In this document: positions 34,325 through 43,134 of the stretch, one piece after another
How positions within the stretch are numbered: position 1 is the stretch's first letter
Layout: the number at the start of each line of letters is the position of its first letter
Assembly: GCF_017901135.1 (NCBI RefSeq)
Contig: NZ_CP072801.1
Location: 2,232,001-2,296,000, forward strand
Length of the DNA stretch: 64,000 nt
Reading direction: 5' to 3'
Source of the DNA: Thiothrix litoralis
GTDB taxonomy: Bacteria > Pseudomonadota > Gammaproteobacteria > Thiotrichales > Thiotrichaceae
Position numbers and translations under genes: made by a program
Notes under the pieces: model-generated
What the model saw: only the letters and a program-made list of their open reading frames with translations
Told to the model about the DNA's origin: nothing
The model's database searches: none

Positions 34325-35503
34325 ATGATTCAACTGGAAAAAGTACAACCCATCAGCACCGCATTGATGGAAGAAGTGGGCATGACCTGGCATACCGATC
34401 TCGACGGCCAGCCCTATATCGCCGATGAAATCGTGCAAGTCACCGAAGCCGAAACAGAAGCCTATTACACCGCCGCCAATGCACTCTACGACATGTACGT
34501 GGAAGCCGCCCAGCACGTCATCGACAACGACCTGTTTCTGGCGCTCGACATCCCCTACAACCTCATCGACCCGATCAGGCGTAGTTGGGAAAACGACCAC
34601 CGTCACCTTTACGGACGCTTCGATTTTGCGGGTGGTGTCGACGGCCTGCCGATCAAGCTGATTGAATTCAATGCCGACACCCCGACCAGCCTGTTTGAAA
34701 CCGCCATCGTGCAATGGGCACTGCTCAAAGCCAACGGCATGAACGAAGCCGCACAATTCAACACGGTGTACGACAGCCTCGTGAAAAACTTCCAGCGTTT
34801 GGTCACAGGCGAGGCAGACCCGCAAACGTTCGGCGACGCTTACAACTTCCAGAACATCCTGTTTTCCAGTATGCGCGACCTGCCGGAAGACGAACGCACC
34901 GTGCGCTTCCTGCAACAAATGGCGAATGATGCGGGTTTCCAGACCGATTTTTGCTACATGGACGAAGTGGGCTTTCTGGAACAAGAAGGCATTTTCAACC
35001 CTGCCGGAACGCGCTTCGACTACTGGTTCAAGCTCTACCCGTGGGAAGGCATTGCCCTGCAAACCGACGGCATCAACGGCATTCTGGATGACATCACCCG
35101 CAATACCGATACAGTAATCCTCAACCCGGCCTACACCCTGCTGTTCCAGAGCAAGGGCATTATGAAAGTGCTGTACGACTTGTTCCCGGATTCGCCCTAC
35201 CTGCTGGAAACCCGCACCGAAGTCTTGCAAGGCAAAAAACAGGTCGCGAAAAAAATGTTCGGGCGCGAAGGTGCCAACACCGTCATTTACGACGCGGCTG
35301 GCAATATCCTCAAATCAATCCCCGGCGAATACGACCGCTACCGCACCATTTATCAAGCATTTGCCGACTACCCGCAAGATGCGCAAGGGCGCAGCTATCA
35401 AGCAGGCGTGTTCTTTGCGTGGGAAGCCTGTGGACTAGGCTTCCGACGCGGCGGCGAGATCCTCGACAACCTCAGTAAGTTTGTGGCGCATCGGGTGAGG
35501 TGA
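34325..35503 (+). CDS. Glutathionylspermidine synthase-like ATP-grasp protein (YgiC type)
   Basis: A 392-residue protein of the GSP synthase C-terminal family. Blocks: MTWHTDLDGQPYIADEIVQVTEAE, LYGRFDFAGGVDGLPIKLIEFNADTPTSLFETA, LNPAYTLLFQSKGIMKVLYDLFPDSPYLLETR, and KKMFGREGANTVIY with the closing GVFFAWEACGLGFRRG. These carry the ATP-grasp residues of YgiC/YjfC. There is no amidase domain, so it is not full GspSA. It would ligate a peptide or polyamine to a carboxylate, substrate unknown. The adjacent lipoprotein gene resembles the YgiB-YgiC pairing of E. coli in layout. Confidence 0.87.
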   Translation: MIQLEKVQPISTALMEEVGMTWHTDLDGQPYIADEIVQVTEAETEAYYTAANALYDMYVEAAQHVIDNDLFLALDIPYNLIDPIRRSWENDHRHLYGRFDFAGGVDGLPIKLIEFNADTPTSLFETAIVQWALLKANGMNEAAQFNTVYDSLVKNFQRLVTGEADPQTFGDAYNFQNILFSSMRDLPEDERTVRFLQQMANDAGFQTDFCYMDEVGFLEQEGIFNPAGTRFDYWFKLYPWEGIALQTDGINGILDDITRNTDTVILNPAYTLLFQSKGIMKVLYDLFPDSPYLLETRTEVLQGKKQVAKKMFGREGANTVIYDAAGNILKSIPGEYDRYRTIYQAFADYPQDAQGRSYQAGVFFAWEACGLGFRRGGEILDNLSKFVAHRVR

Positions 35504-35510
35504 GGGGTAA

Positions 35511-36554
35511 TCAGGATTTCTTGTCAGCACCCTCAACCTTGGCAGCATCGCCCTTACCAAACGGGTCGGGGCGCGGCGTATCATTGGTGGAAGGCGCCAT
35601 CACCGGCAAAGTAATCTCTGGCTGCTTGCCCGTCAGCGTCTTCAAGAAAGCGACGATATTGGCCGTTTCCTCATCATTAAACTTCTTACCCAACTGGATT
35701 TGCCCCATGATATGCACCGCATCTTCCAGCGTTTTAGCCGCACCATCGTGGAAGTAAGGGTAAGTCATTTCCACATTGCGCAAGGTGGGCACTTTGAACT
35801 TGAAACGGTCGGCATCCTGCTTGCTCACAGCCACCAGACCCTCGGCCTTGTTGTCAGTCTTATACGGTTCCACCAAACCCATTTTCTGGAAGCTCGTACC
35901 ACCGACTGCCGGGCCGTTATGACAAGCCACGCAGCCGCTGTCCTTGAACAGTTTGTAACCTGCCAGTTCCTTGTCATCCAATGCCTTGTCGTCGCCTTTC
36001 AACCATTGGTCAAATTTGGAATCCGGCGTCACCAGCGTTTCTTCAAACGCGGCAATAGCGTCAGTCACCATACCAATGTCAATGGCCTCTTTACCAAACA
36101 CCGTTTTGAACTCTTCCTTATAGGCAGGAATCGAGTCGAGCACCTTGGTCGCCAATTCGTGGGTAAACGCCATTTCGCCGGGGTTGGCAATCGGGCCGCC
36201 CGCCTGTTCTTTCAAGTCTTTAGCACGACCATCCCAGAATTGTGCCACGTTCATGCTGGAGTTGAGGACGGTTGGAGAGTTGATCGGCCCTTGCTGCCAC
36301 TTGTCACCAATCGAGGTTTGCAGGTTATCTGTACCACCCAGACTTAGGTTATGGCAGGAGTTACAGGAAATAAAACCAGACTTGGATAGACGTGGGTCAA
36401 AATACAGCTTTTTACCCAACTCGACCATTTTAGGGTCTTTAACGACTGCTGCTTCAATCGGCTTGATCGGCTCGTCCTTGACCGTCCCTTCCGCCCATAC
36501 TGCCGTGGCAACGCTAAATGCCAACAACGAAATCATCAGTGCCTTCGCTTTCAT
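35511..36554 (-). CDS. ccpA: Diheme cytochrome c peroxidase
   Basis: A 347-residue periplasmic enzyme. Signal peptide 1-21 (VWA-EG); two c-type heme sites, CNSCH (Cys64-His68) and CVACH (about residue 200), and the MauG/CCP blocks SLGGTDNLQTSIG, NSPTVLNSSMN and LRNVEMTYPYFHDGAAKTLEDAV. It reduces H2O2 with electrons from periplasmic cytochrome c. An FNR-like site lies about 70 bp upstream, matching the anoxic or microoxic control of such genes in other bacteria. A second CCP/MauG-like gene is at 53346-54491. Confidence 0.9.
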   Translation of the reverse strand: MKAKALMISLLAFSVATAVWAEGTVKDEPIKPIEAAVVKDPKMVELGKKLYFDPRLSKSGFISCNSCHNLSLGGTDNLQTSIGDKWQQGPINSPTVLNSSMNVAQFWDGRAKDLKEQAGGPIANPGEMAFTHELATKVLDSIPAYKEEFKTVFGKEAIDIGMVTDAIAAFEETLVTPDSKFDQWLKGDDKALDDKELAGYKLFKDSGCVACHNGPAVGGTSFQKMGLVEPYKTDNKAEGLVAVSKQDADRFKFKVPTLRNVEMTYPYFHDGAAKTLEDAVHIMGQIQLGKKFNDEETANIVAFLKTLTGKQPEITLPVMAPSTNDTPRPDPFGKGDAAKVEGADKKS

Positions 36555-36623
36555 GACTATCTCCTACTTTTTTATGAGTAAATCTTTGCAGGGGTCATGT
36601 TAATCCTAAGCACCTGCACCGAC

Positions 36624-36637
36624 TTGATGCAGGTCAA
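36624..36637 (-). promoter_or_regulatory. FNR/ANR-like box upstream of the cytochrome c peroxidase
   Basis: On the minus strand TTGAC-CTGC-ATCAA, one mismatch from TTGAT-N4-ATCAA. A TTAACAT element about 30 bp nearer the gene could be the -10 box, which would place the site near -41.5, the position of class II FNR activation. Confidence 0.6.
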
Positions 36638-36695
36638 GAAATTCAGTATGTTCTAATATACTTTTTAGCTCATCATGATCGGTTTTCTAGATCGT

Positions 36696-37910
36696 TTACT
36701 CATGCCGTAAGGCATCAATCGGATCGAGCCGCGCCGCCCGCTTCGCAGGCATATACCCAAACAGCACGCCTATCCCCGCCGAAAATACAAACGACAACAA
36801 GTTGATACCCACGTTAAAGGTATACGGCACATTCATCACCTGTGACAATGCCAGCGACGCCAGCGTTGCCAGCCCAACGCCCACCGCGCCACCGAGGGAA
36901 GACAGCACCACCGCTTCAATCAAAAATTGCAGCAATACTTCGCGTTCCAGCGCCCCAATCGCCAAGCGGATGCCGATCTCGCGGGTACGTTCGGTAACAG
37001 AAACCAGCATGATATTCATAATGCCAATCCCGCCCACCAGCAAGCTGACCGAGGCCACCGCAGCCAATAACATCGTCAGGATCTGGGTAGTACCCGACAA
37101 GGCTTCGGTAATCTGCCGGGTATCCAGCACGTTGAAATTATCGTCCTTGTCATCCCCCAAACGGCGACGTTCGCGTAGCAGGCTGGTCAATTCCTCCGTC
37201 ACACGGGTAATGTCGTTTTCACTCTTGACCGACACCTGAATACTGGAAACGTTCTGGTTGCCCGCCAAGCGCCGCTGTACCGCCTTGATCGGCATAATGA
37301 CCGAATCATCCTGATCGCGCCCCATCGACGCCTGCCCCTTGGAGGCTAGAATGCCAATGATTTCGCAGGAAAAATTATTGACGCGCAAGCTGTCACCTAC
37401 CGGCTGTTGCGTACCAAACAACTCCTTGCGGATGGTTTCACCGATCAGGCACACGGTTTGCCCTGCCTTTTCTTCTGCATCCGTGAAAGTACGGCCTGCG
37501 GCAATTTTCCAGCTTCCGGCAATGAAAAAGTCGTTGGTCGTACCAGTCACACTGGTTGACCAGTTGTTAGACATGGATACCACGGTGGCACTCTTGCTCA
37601 CCTCTGGCGCAACCGCTGCAAGGCCGGAAATCTGGTTGCGGATAGCCTCCACATCTTCCAGTGAAAAGGGCGGCGAACCACCGCCACCGCCCCCCGGTGG
37701 CCCCATCATGCGTTGCCCGTTACGGATTTGCAGCAAGTTACTGCCCAAACTAGCCACCTGATTTTTAACTGCCTGAGTCGCCCCATTACCCAGCGTTACC
37801 ATGGTAATCACGGCAGAGACGCCAATCACAATCCCTAAAATCGTCAGAAACGAGCGCAACAAATTGCGGCGGACTTCGCGCAAGGCGAGTAAAAAGCTGC
37901 TCCATAACAT
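36696..37910 (-). CDS. MacB-like ABC permease (FtsX/MacB_PCD)
   Basis: A 404-residue permease: TM1 near the N-terminus (LLRSFLTILGIVIGVSAVITMVTLG), a long periplasmic MacB_PCD domain with a Gly-rich loop (PPGGGGGG), and three C-terminal TM helices (MLLAAVASVSLLVGGIGIMNIMLVSVTERTREIG, and VLFGYMPAKRAARLDPIDALRHE at the end). It transports antibiotics, heme or lipid-like molecules across the envelope with MacA- and TolC-like partners. Unlike E. coli MacB, the ATPase is a separate protein; the genes overlap as TGATG. Confidence 0.9.
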   Translation of the reverse strand: MLWSSFLLALREVRRNLLRSFLTILGIVIGVSAVITMVTLGNGATQAVKNQVASLGSNLLQIRNGQRMMGPPGGGGGGSPPFSLEDVEAIRNQISGLAAVAPEVSKSATVVSMSNNWSTSVTGTTNDFFIAGSWKIAAGRTFTDAEEKAGQTVCLIGETIRKELFGTQQPVGDSLRVNNFSCEIIGILASKGQASMGRDQDDSVIMPIKAVQRRLAGNQNVSSIQVSVKSENDITRVTEELTSLLRERRRLGDDKDDNFNVLDTRQITEALSGTTQILTMLLAAVASVSLLVGGIGIMNIMLVSVTERTREIGIRLAIGALEREVLLQFLIEAVVLSSLGGAVGVGLATLASLALSQVMNVPYTFNVGINLLSFVFSAGIGVLFGYMPAKRAARLDPIDALRHE

Positions 37911-38626
37911 CAGGCAACCCTCCTTTTGCTATCAATGGCACGGTTGCGGATGTCGCTGTCAATATTGCCGTCAACGAAGTGAATAATGCGTTTAGCGTAT
38001 TCCGCCATGTCGGGTTCATGCGTCACCATTAACACCGTAATCCCCTTGTCTTCGTTGAGCGATGTAAGCAAGGCCATGATTTCATTGCTGGTTTTAGTAT
38101 CGAGGTTGCCGGTTGGCTCATCCGCCAGCAAGATGGTCGGGTTGGTGACAATCGCCCGCGCAATCGCAACACGCTGCTGCTGCCCACCGGAGAGTTCCGC
38201 CGGAGTATGATGCCCCCAGCCTTCCAGCCCCACCTGTCGCAGGGCAGCTTCGGCGGCGGCATGGCGATCTAGACTGGATTCGCCCCGGTACAATAGCGGC
38301 AACTCCACGTTTTCCTGTGCGGAAGTCCGCGCCAACAGGTTAAACCCCTGAAACACGAACCCCAGATAATGCCGCCGTAACAGGGCGCGTTCGTTGCGTG
38401 ACAATGCTTCCACATGCACGTCGGAAAACAGGTATTCCCCACCGGTAGGCACATCCAGACACCCCAGAATGTTCATGGCGGTGGACTTGCCGGAACCACT
38501 CGGCCCCATGATGGCAACAAAATCGCCTTGGTCAATCGCCATGCTGACCTTATCCAACGCCTTGAAACTGGCCTGCCCTTGCCCGTAGGTTTTGGTAATG
38601 TCCCGCAATTCGATCAGGGCGCTCAT
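37910..38626 (-). CDS. MacB-type ABC ATPase
   Basis: A 238-residue ABC ATPase: Walker A GPSGSGKST, ABC signature LSGGQQQRVAIARAIV, Walker B ILLADEPTGNLD, and the LolD/MacB-type H-loop MVTHEPDMA. It energises the adjacent permease. It overlaps the adaptor gene by ATGA and the permease by TGATG, so all are translated together. Confidence 0.93.
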   Translation of the reverse strand: MSALIELRDITKTYGQGQASFKALDKVSMAIDQGDFVAIMGPSGSGKSTAMNILGCLDVPTGGEYLFSDVHVEALSRNERALLRRHYLGFVFQGFNLLARTSAQENVELPLLYRGESSLDRHAAAEAALRQVGLEGWGHHTPAELSGGQQQRVAIARAIVTNPTILLADEPTGNLDTKTSNEIMALLTSLNEDKGITVLMVTHEPDMAEYAKRIIHFVDGNIDSDIRNRAIDSKRRVA

Positions 38627-39948
38627 GGTGCACTCCCGACACTTTCAGTAATGACCTGCATTCCCGCCTTCAAGTCACCACTGATGATCTCAGTCATTTT
38701 GCCATCGCTAATGCCAGTTTCGACATCCACCGCAAGCGGCGCATTGTTGTCCAATACCCATAGGGTTTGCATTCCAGCGACATGGGTAACCGTTTTTTCA
38801 CTGTCATTAGTGCGTTTCTTTTGCCTCCCCATGCCGGGCGGACGCGGCATCAGCTTGGAAATAAAGCTGGTTTCAGCAGGTGCGTCGGGTGCAGCTTCGA
38901 CGGTCGGGGTAAAGTGCAGCGCCGTGTTGGGAACCAGCAAAACGTTTTCCCGCGCATCCGTCTTAATGGTCGCCGTAGCCGTCATGCCGGGGCGCAAGGT
39001 CAAATCGGTGTTTTGCACTGCCAACACGGTGATGTAGGAAACCACATTGTCAGAAATACTCGACCCCAGACTGACGCGGGTCAGTTCTGCCAGATATTTG
39101 CGCCCAGGCCAAGCGTCCACGGTGAATTCGGCTGATTGCCCGGCTTTGACCTGACCGACATCGGCTTCATCTACCCCGACTTCCACCTCCATCTGTGCCA
39201 AGTCTTCCGCCAAGGTAAACAAGGTAGGCGCAGACAGCGATGATGCCACCGTTTGCCCCGATTCGACCGTGCGGGTCAGCACTACCCCGTCAATCGGTGA
39301 AGTGATGATGGCTTTGTCCAGATTGGTTTGCGCGGAACGCAAATCAGCCGCAGCGGAGGTCACTGTCGTCTTGGCCACTTCCTCATCGGCTTGGGCACGT
39401 TCCAGCGTGGCTTCGGCAGTATCCAGCTCAGACTTGGCAGGCAATTTACCACCAGAAGTATTGTACAGCTCACGCAACCGCGCCAGTTTGGTGCGGGCTT
39501 CCTTGATGCTGGCGGCGGCCTGTTTGACCTTGGCTTGGGCGGAAGCCAGCGCTGCTTTGCCTTTGGTAATGGTATCTTGCAACTGAGTGGTATTGAGGCT
39601 TGCCAGTTTCTGGCCTTTTTTGACCACTTCATTGGCATCCACCAAGACTTCATCAATCGTGCCGGACAGCTCCGTGCCGATGTCGACCTGATTTTTGGGT
39701 TGTAGGTTGCCGGTTGCTGTAACGGTCACGCTGAGGTTGCCCATTTCGGCGGGCGTAGTTTTGTAACTGGCCTGATGACTGGTTTGGGATTGCCCCATGA
39801 AATAATACCACGCGCCACCGGCGACCAAGGCGGCGACCAGCAAGGTAAACAGCCACTTGCCGCCATTACCCTGGCGTTTTTTCCTGCCACCGGCTGCCAG
39901 CACCGCTTTGACGGAGCTACTTGAAGTTGAATCGACTGTGTTACTCAT
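38623..39948 (-). CDS. MacA-like periplasmic adaptor protein
   Basis: A 441-residue membrane-fusion protein with an N-terminal TM helix (WLFTLLVAALVAGGAWYY) rather than a cleavable signal. It has a biotinyl-lipoyl domain (GNLQPKNQVDIGTELSGTIDEVLV), a long alpha-hairpin (about residues 130-215, LNTTQLQDTITKGKAALASAQAKVKQAAA) and a beta-barrel end. It links the permease to the TolC-like channel. Between about residues 345 and 385 there is an extra Pro/Arg-rich segment with MPRPPGMGRQKKR that is not usual in MacA. Operon with MacB-like and TolC-like genes. Confidence 0.88.
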   Translation of the reverse strand: MSNTVDSTSSSSVKAVLAAGGRKKRQGNGGKWLFTLLVAALVAGGAWYYFMGQSQTSHQASYKTTPAEMGNLSVTVTATGNLQPKNQVDIGTELSGTIDEVLVDANEVVKKGQKLASLNTTQLQDTITKGKAALASAQAKVKQAAASIKEARTKLARLRELYNTSGGKLPAKSELDTAEATLERAQADEEVAKTTVTSAAADLRSAQTNLDKAIITSPIDGVVLTRTVESGQTVASSLSAPTLFTLAEDLAQMEVEVGVDEADVGQVKAGQSAEFTVDAWPGRKYLAELTRVSLGSSISDNVVSYITVLAVQNTDLTLRPGMTATATIKTDARENVLLVPNTALHFTPTVEAAPDAPAETSFISKLMPRPPGMGRQKKRTNDSEKTVTHVAGMQTLWVLDNNAPLAVDVETGISDGKMTEIISGDLKAGMQVITESVGSAP

Positions 39949-39960
39949 AAAATGGTGCTC

Positions 39961-41322
39961 CTACCATGCGCCGCCGACGGCTTTGTAAAGGCTGATGATG
40001 GCCTGGGTATTATCGGCTTGTGCCGACAGCAAGCTTTCCTGTGCGCTCAAGACGGCACGTTGCGCATCCAGCACGTTCTGGAAATCGTCGATGCCTGCGT
40101 TGTAACTCAGTTGCGCCAGCAGATCTGCGCTGCGTGCCAGCTCTACGTTTTTCGCCAGTAAGGGCTGTTGCTGACGCAGGGCTTGCAGGGTGGAAAACGT
40201 ATTCGCTATATCCTGTAACGCCCCCAGCACGGCTTTTTGGTAACTGGCAACGGCTTGTTCACGGGCGGCATCTTTCGCTTCAACCTGTTGTTTGAGGCGT
40301 CCGCCGTCAAACAAAGGCGCACTGATGGAGGCGGCAAGGGAACGAACAAGGCTACTCGTATCCAGAAAATCCACCAGACTCAGGCTGCTAAGGCCGAATG
40401 AACCACTCAAATTGAAACTGGGGTAAAGATTGGCTTTGGCTTCCCCTACCCGCAATGCCGCTGCGGTCACCTTGTATTCGGCTGCGCGAATATCGGGGCG
40501 TTGGCGGATGGCATTCGCTGGAATGTTATTGAGCAATTGCCCACCTGCCACAGGAATCGGTTTCGCAGTAGCCAAGCGGGTTTTGAGTGCGCCCGGTTCT
40601 TTGCCGGTGAGGATGGCGATGGCGTGTTGCGACTGGATAACGCTGTTTTCCAGAGCGGGGATTTGCGCTTGGGTTTGCCCAAGGCTCAGCCGCGCCTGAT
40701 CTGTCTCTAAGCTACTGGCAAGCCCGGCTTGCTGTTTCAGGCTGATCAGGCGCACGGTTTCATCCCGCGAAGCAAGGCTTTGGTTCGATACAGCAAGGCG
40801 TGCCTGCGCCAGCCGTAAGTTGACATAGGCAGTGGCGACTTCAGCGGCGAGCGAGGCTTTGACATCCTCCAGACTCGCTTGGGTGGCTTGCAGGTCAGCG
40901 ACAGAGGCGCGGTCGACCAGGTGATTGCCGCCAAAAATATCGGCTTCCCAACTGGCATCGAGGTTAGCGCTGTAGCTGTCACTGCCACTGCTGCGGCGGG
41001 TTGAGCCGCTGCTAGAGAGGCTGGGTAACAGGCTCGCACCGGCAATCACACGTTGCGCACGGGCAGCACGCAAACTGGCTTGGGCGGTTGTAATGTCGGG
41101 GCTGGCTTGCAGGGCTTCCTGAATCAGCGCGGTCATCAACAGGTCGTTGAAGCGTTGCCACCATGCGGCTTGGATGGGCTTGCGGGCAGCGGTATCGGCT
41201 GTCTGCACGCGGGTAGAAGCTTGCGGTGTTGCTGTATCCCGAACACTGGCGGCAGGAGTGCACGCATTCAGTGCCATACACACAGCCAGACTGGTCAACA
41301 GAATTCGCGGTGTCGAGGCCAT
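39961..41322 (-). CDS. TolC-like outer-membrane efflux lipoprotein
   Basis: A 453-residue outer-membrane factor. The start is the Met of MASTPRILLTSLAVCMALNACTP, because this gives a lipoprotein signal with lipobox LNAC and the AGGA site is upstream; a longer open frame lacks one. Two OMF repeats are visible, each with helix-rich ASLEDVKASLAAEVATAYVNLRLAQARL- and ISLKQQAGLASSLETDQARLSLGQTQAQIPALE-type segments. Its first gene position in the macAB-like operon and the two CpxR-like boxes about 55-90 bp upstream suggest envelope-stress induction. Confidence 0.9.
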   Translation of the reverse strand: MASTPRILLTSLAVCMALNACTPAASVRDTATPQASTRVQTADTAARKPIQAAWWQRFNDLLMTALIQEALQASPDITTAQASLRAARAQRVIAGASLLPSLSSSGSTRRSSGSDSYSANLDASWEADIFGGNHLVDRASVADLQATQASLEDVKASLAAEVATAYVNLRLAQARLAVSNQSLASRDETVRLISLKQQAGLASSLETDQARLSLGQTQAQIPALENSVIQSQHAIAILTGKEPGALKTRLATAKPIPVAGGQLLNNIPANAIRQRPDIRAAEYKVTAAALRVGEAKANLYPSFNLSGSFGLSSLSLVDFLDTSSLVRSLAASISAPLFDGGRLKQQVEAKDAAREQAVASYQKAVLGALQDIANTFSTLQALRQQQPLLAKNVELARSADLLAQLSYNAGIDDFQNVLDAQRAVLSAQESLLSAQADNTQAIISLYKAVGGAW

Positions 41323-41376
41323 AATCCTTGTTTCCTGATTATTAGTTTCCATAAGACAAGTGTGGCTCAAACAAAC

Positions 41377-41412
41377 GTAAAGGTGGGTAAGTCTCATGTA
41401 AAGATATGTAAA
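41377..41412. promoter_or_regulatory. Two tandem CpxR-like boxes between efflux operon and DUF4405 gene
   Basis: GTAAA-ggtgg-GTAAG (41377-41391) and GTAAA-gatat-GTAAA (41398-41412): four direct half-sites spaced 10-11 bp apart, about one helical turn. The region is divergent, so both the efflux operon (55 bp away) and the DUF4405 gene (75 bp away) may be controlled. Confidence 0.65.
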
Positions 41413-41486
41413 ACCCCTTTTTCCGTGAGCAAATGTCCGCAATCATGACGCCATTACAACTTTTCATGCTTGATTGGAGATTAACA

Positions 41487-41996
41487 ATGGATACCACCAC
41501 ACTGCGTCGCTGGGCGACACCACTGACCATCGGCGCTTTCATCTTGATGGCGGTCACGGGCATTTTGATGTTTTTTCATGTGCAACTGGGCATTATCAAA
41601 GTGGCACACGAATGGCTGAGTTGGGCAATGGTCATCGCCGTTGGCTTGCACGTTACCCTGCACTGGAAAACCTTTAACCGCTATTTCACCCAGAAACCTG
41701 CAATGGCCGTCATTGGCTTGTTCATCGTGATCATGGTCGCTTCCATGCTGATACCGGGCAAGGATGAGGAACGCCGTGGCCCTCCGGGTGGACAGATGCA
41801 AGTCACTAAAGTACTGATGGCAGCACCACTCGATAAACTGGCAGGCGTTACCGGCAAAACGCTGGAAGGTTTACAGGCACAATTGCAACAACAAGGCTTG
41901 AAAGTCGATGCGACAATGGCTTCGTTGGGAGATGTCGCCCAGCAAAATCAGCGTAATCCGGTGGAAGTGCTGAATGGGGTGATTGGGGCGAACTAA
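41487..41996 (+). CDS. DUF4405 family membrane protein
   Basis: A 169-residue protein starting MDTTTLRRWATPL, where GGAG gives a good ribosome site; longer frames do not. Three TM helices carry His residues at their faces (FHVQLGIIKVAHEWLSWAMVIAVGLHVTLHWKTF), the DUF4405 (cytochrome b-like) pattern that may bind heme. The C-terminal half is soluble and predicted helical (GKTLEGLQAQLQQQGLKVD). It is divergent from the efflux operon, sharing a CpxR-like control region. The link to efflux is unknown. Confidence 0.8.
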   Translation: MDTTTLRRWATPLTIGAFILMAVTGILMFFHVQLGIIKVAHEWLSWAMVIAVGLHVTLHWKTFNRYFTQKPAMAVIGLFIVIMVASMLIPGKDEERRGPPGGQMQVTKVLMAAPLDKLAGVTGKTLEGLQAQLQQQGLKVDATMASLGDVAQQNQRNPVEVLNGVIGAN

Positions 41997-42064
41997 CAGG
42001 CTTCACCTATTCCAGCACAGGTGATAGCATTGATAGCGAATAGCGACTACAGGAGTGCTAACGC

Positions 42065-42301
42065 ATGTCAAACTTGATTGTCCGAAAACTTGAACCCGAA
42101 ATTATCGAAGCACTGAAACAACGTGCTGCCCGCAACGGCAGAAGTGCTGAAATGGAACACCGTGCCATTTTGCGGGAAGTGTTATTGGTACTGAAAAAAC
42201 GTAGCTTGGCCGAAGTACTGGCTACGATGCCCAACGTCGGAACAGATGCGGATTTTGAACGCATCCAAGGTAAGCAACAGGTTTCCGATGTATTTGCTTG
42301 A
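42065..42301 (+). CDS. FitA/VapB-like antitoxin
   Basis: A 78-residue protein with an N-terminal ribbon-helix-helix domain (MSNLIVRKLEPEIIEALKQRAARNGRSAEMEHRAILREVL), the FitA-type sequence, followed by a C-terminal toxin-binding tail. It overlaps the PIN toxin gene by 14 bp, the standard layout of a fitAB/vapBC unit. It should bind the toxin and the operon's own promoter. Confidence 0.88.
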   Translation: MSNLIVRKLEPEIIEALKQRAARNGRSAEMEHRAILREVLLVLKKRSLAEVLATMPNVGTDADFERIQGKQQVSDVFA

Positions 42302-42704
42302 TACCAATGTCATCAGCGAAATCCGCAAGGGACAACGCGCCAATCCGGGTGTGCAAGCATTTTTCCAACACGTTACCCACAACCACGACAAGCTCTTTCT
42401 CTCTGCGGTAACGATTGGGGAATTGCGGCGGGGAATTGAACTGATCCGTTACCGTAACGATCATGTGCAGGCGCACCAACTGGAACAATGGTTGGAACAA
42501 ATCCTAAGCGACTATCAAGACCATATAATCGGGCTGGATGCTGATGCAGCACAACTGTGGGGACGGTTGCGTGTCCCCCATCATGAACACGAGCTGGATA
42601 AGCTGATTGCGGCGAGTGCCTTGCTCTATGATTTGACGGTAGTAACTCGCAATGTGGATGACTTCGCGGGGACAAGCGTTAAGCTGCTGAACCCGTTTAC
42701 TTGA
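42288..42704 (+). CDS. FitB/VapC-like PIN-domain toxin
   Basis: A 138-residue PIN ribonuclease beginning MYLLDTNVISEIRKG; a longer frame upstream reads out of the antitoxin. Acidic active-site residues are visible in LLDTN (Asp5), SEIRK (Glu11), LDADAAQLWG and the C-terminal TRNVDDF. LDTNVISE is the typical FitB start. Translationally coupled to the antitoxin. Its end lies 13 bp from the end of a second, convergent PIN toxin gene. Confidence 0.88.
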   Translation: MYLLDTNVISEIRKGQRANPGVQAFFQHVTHNHDKLFLSAVTIGELRRGIELIRYRNDHVQAHQLEQWLEQILSDYQDHIIGLDADAAQLWGRLRVPHHEHELDKLIAASALLYDLTVVTRNVDDFAGTSVKLLNPFT

Positions 42705-42717
42705 GTACGTGACCTAC

Positions 42718-43134
42718 CTAATCCCAAGGATTTATCAGTAATGCCCCCGTCGGCGAGAAATCATCAACGTTGCGTGTCATGACCCGTAAACCGTAACGAA
42801 TCGCGGTGGCGGCGATCAAGCCATCCGCTACCGCGACTATTTTGCCAGCCTGTTGTGCTTTGGCGGTGATGTCGCCCCACACGCGCACGGTTTCCAAATC
42901 GACAGGTAAAATGCGTTCGCCATACTGTTGTTCTAGGGTTTCCAACCAATCACGCAAGGCACGTTTACGCTTACTTTCATCCAGCAAGGCAATACCTTTG
43001 GCAATTTCGCCTAGGGTAATCACACTGACAAAAAGATCGAAATCATCCAATACTTCTACCGCTGACTTTACTTGTGCCGGGCAATCTTGCTTGCGTAATT
43101 CAGATAAAACGCAGGTATCCAGCAACACTCTCAC
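42718..43134 (-). CDS. PIN-domain toxin (VapC/FitB-like), second module
   Basis: A 138-residue PIN protein starting MRVLLDTCVLSELRKQ, with LETVRVWGDI and the C-terminal ATRNVDDF-type end (MTRNVDDFSPTGALLINPWD). Asp6, Glu12 and later acidic residues form the predicted Mg-binding site. It overlaps its Phd-like antitoxin by 4 bp. It is similar in length and ends to the FitB-like neighbour but pairs with a different antitoxin family. Confidence 0.88.
   Translation of the reverse strand: MRVLLDTCVLSELRKQDCPAQVKSAVEVLDDFDLFVSVITLGEIAKGIALLDESKRKRALRDWLETLEQQYGERILPVDLETVRVWGDITAKAQQAGKIVAVADGLIAATAIRYGLRVMTRNVDDFSPTGALLINPWD

Noticed and set aside
33806-35230. A 474-codon minus-strand frame opposite the UPF0323 and GSP-synthase-like genes
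   Set aside because: Spans two recognised genes; no ribosome site or motif.
41433-41486. Earlier Met starts of the DUF4405 protein
   Set aside because: The GGAG site fits only the ATG at 41487; the extension would be hydrophilic and unlike the family.
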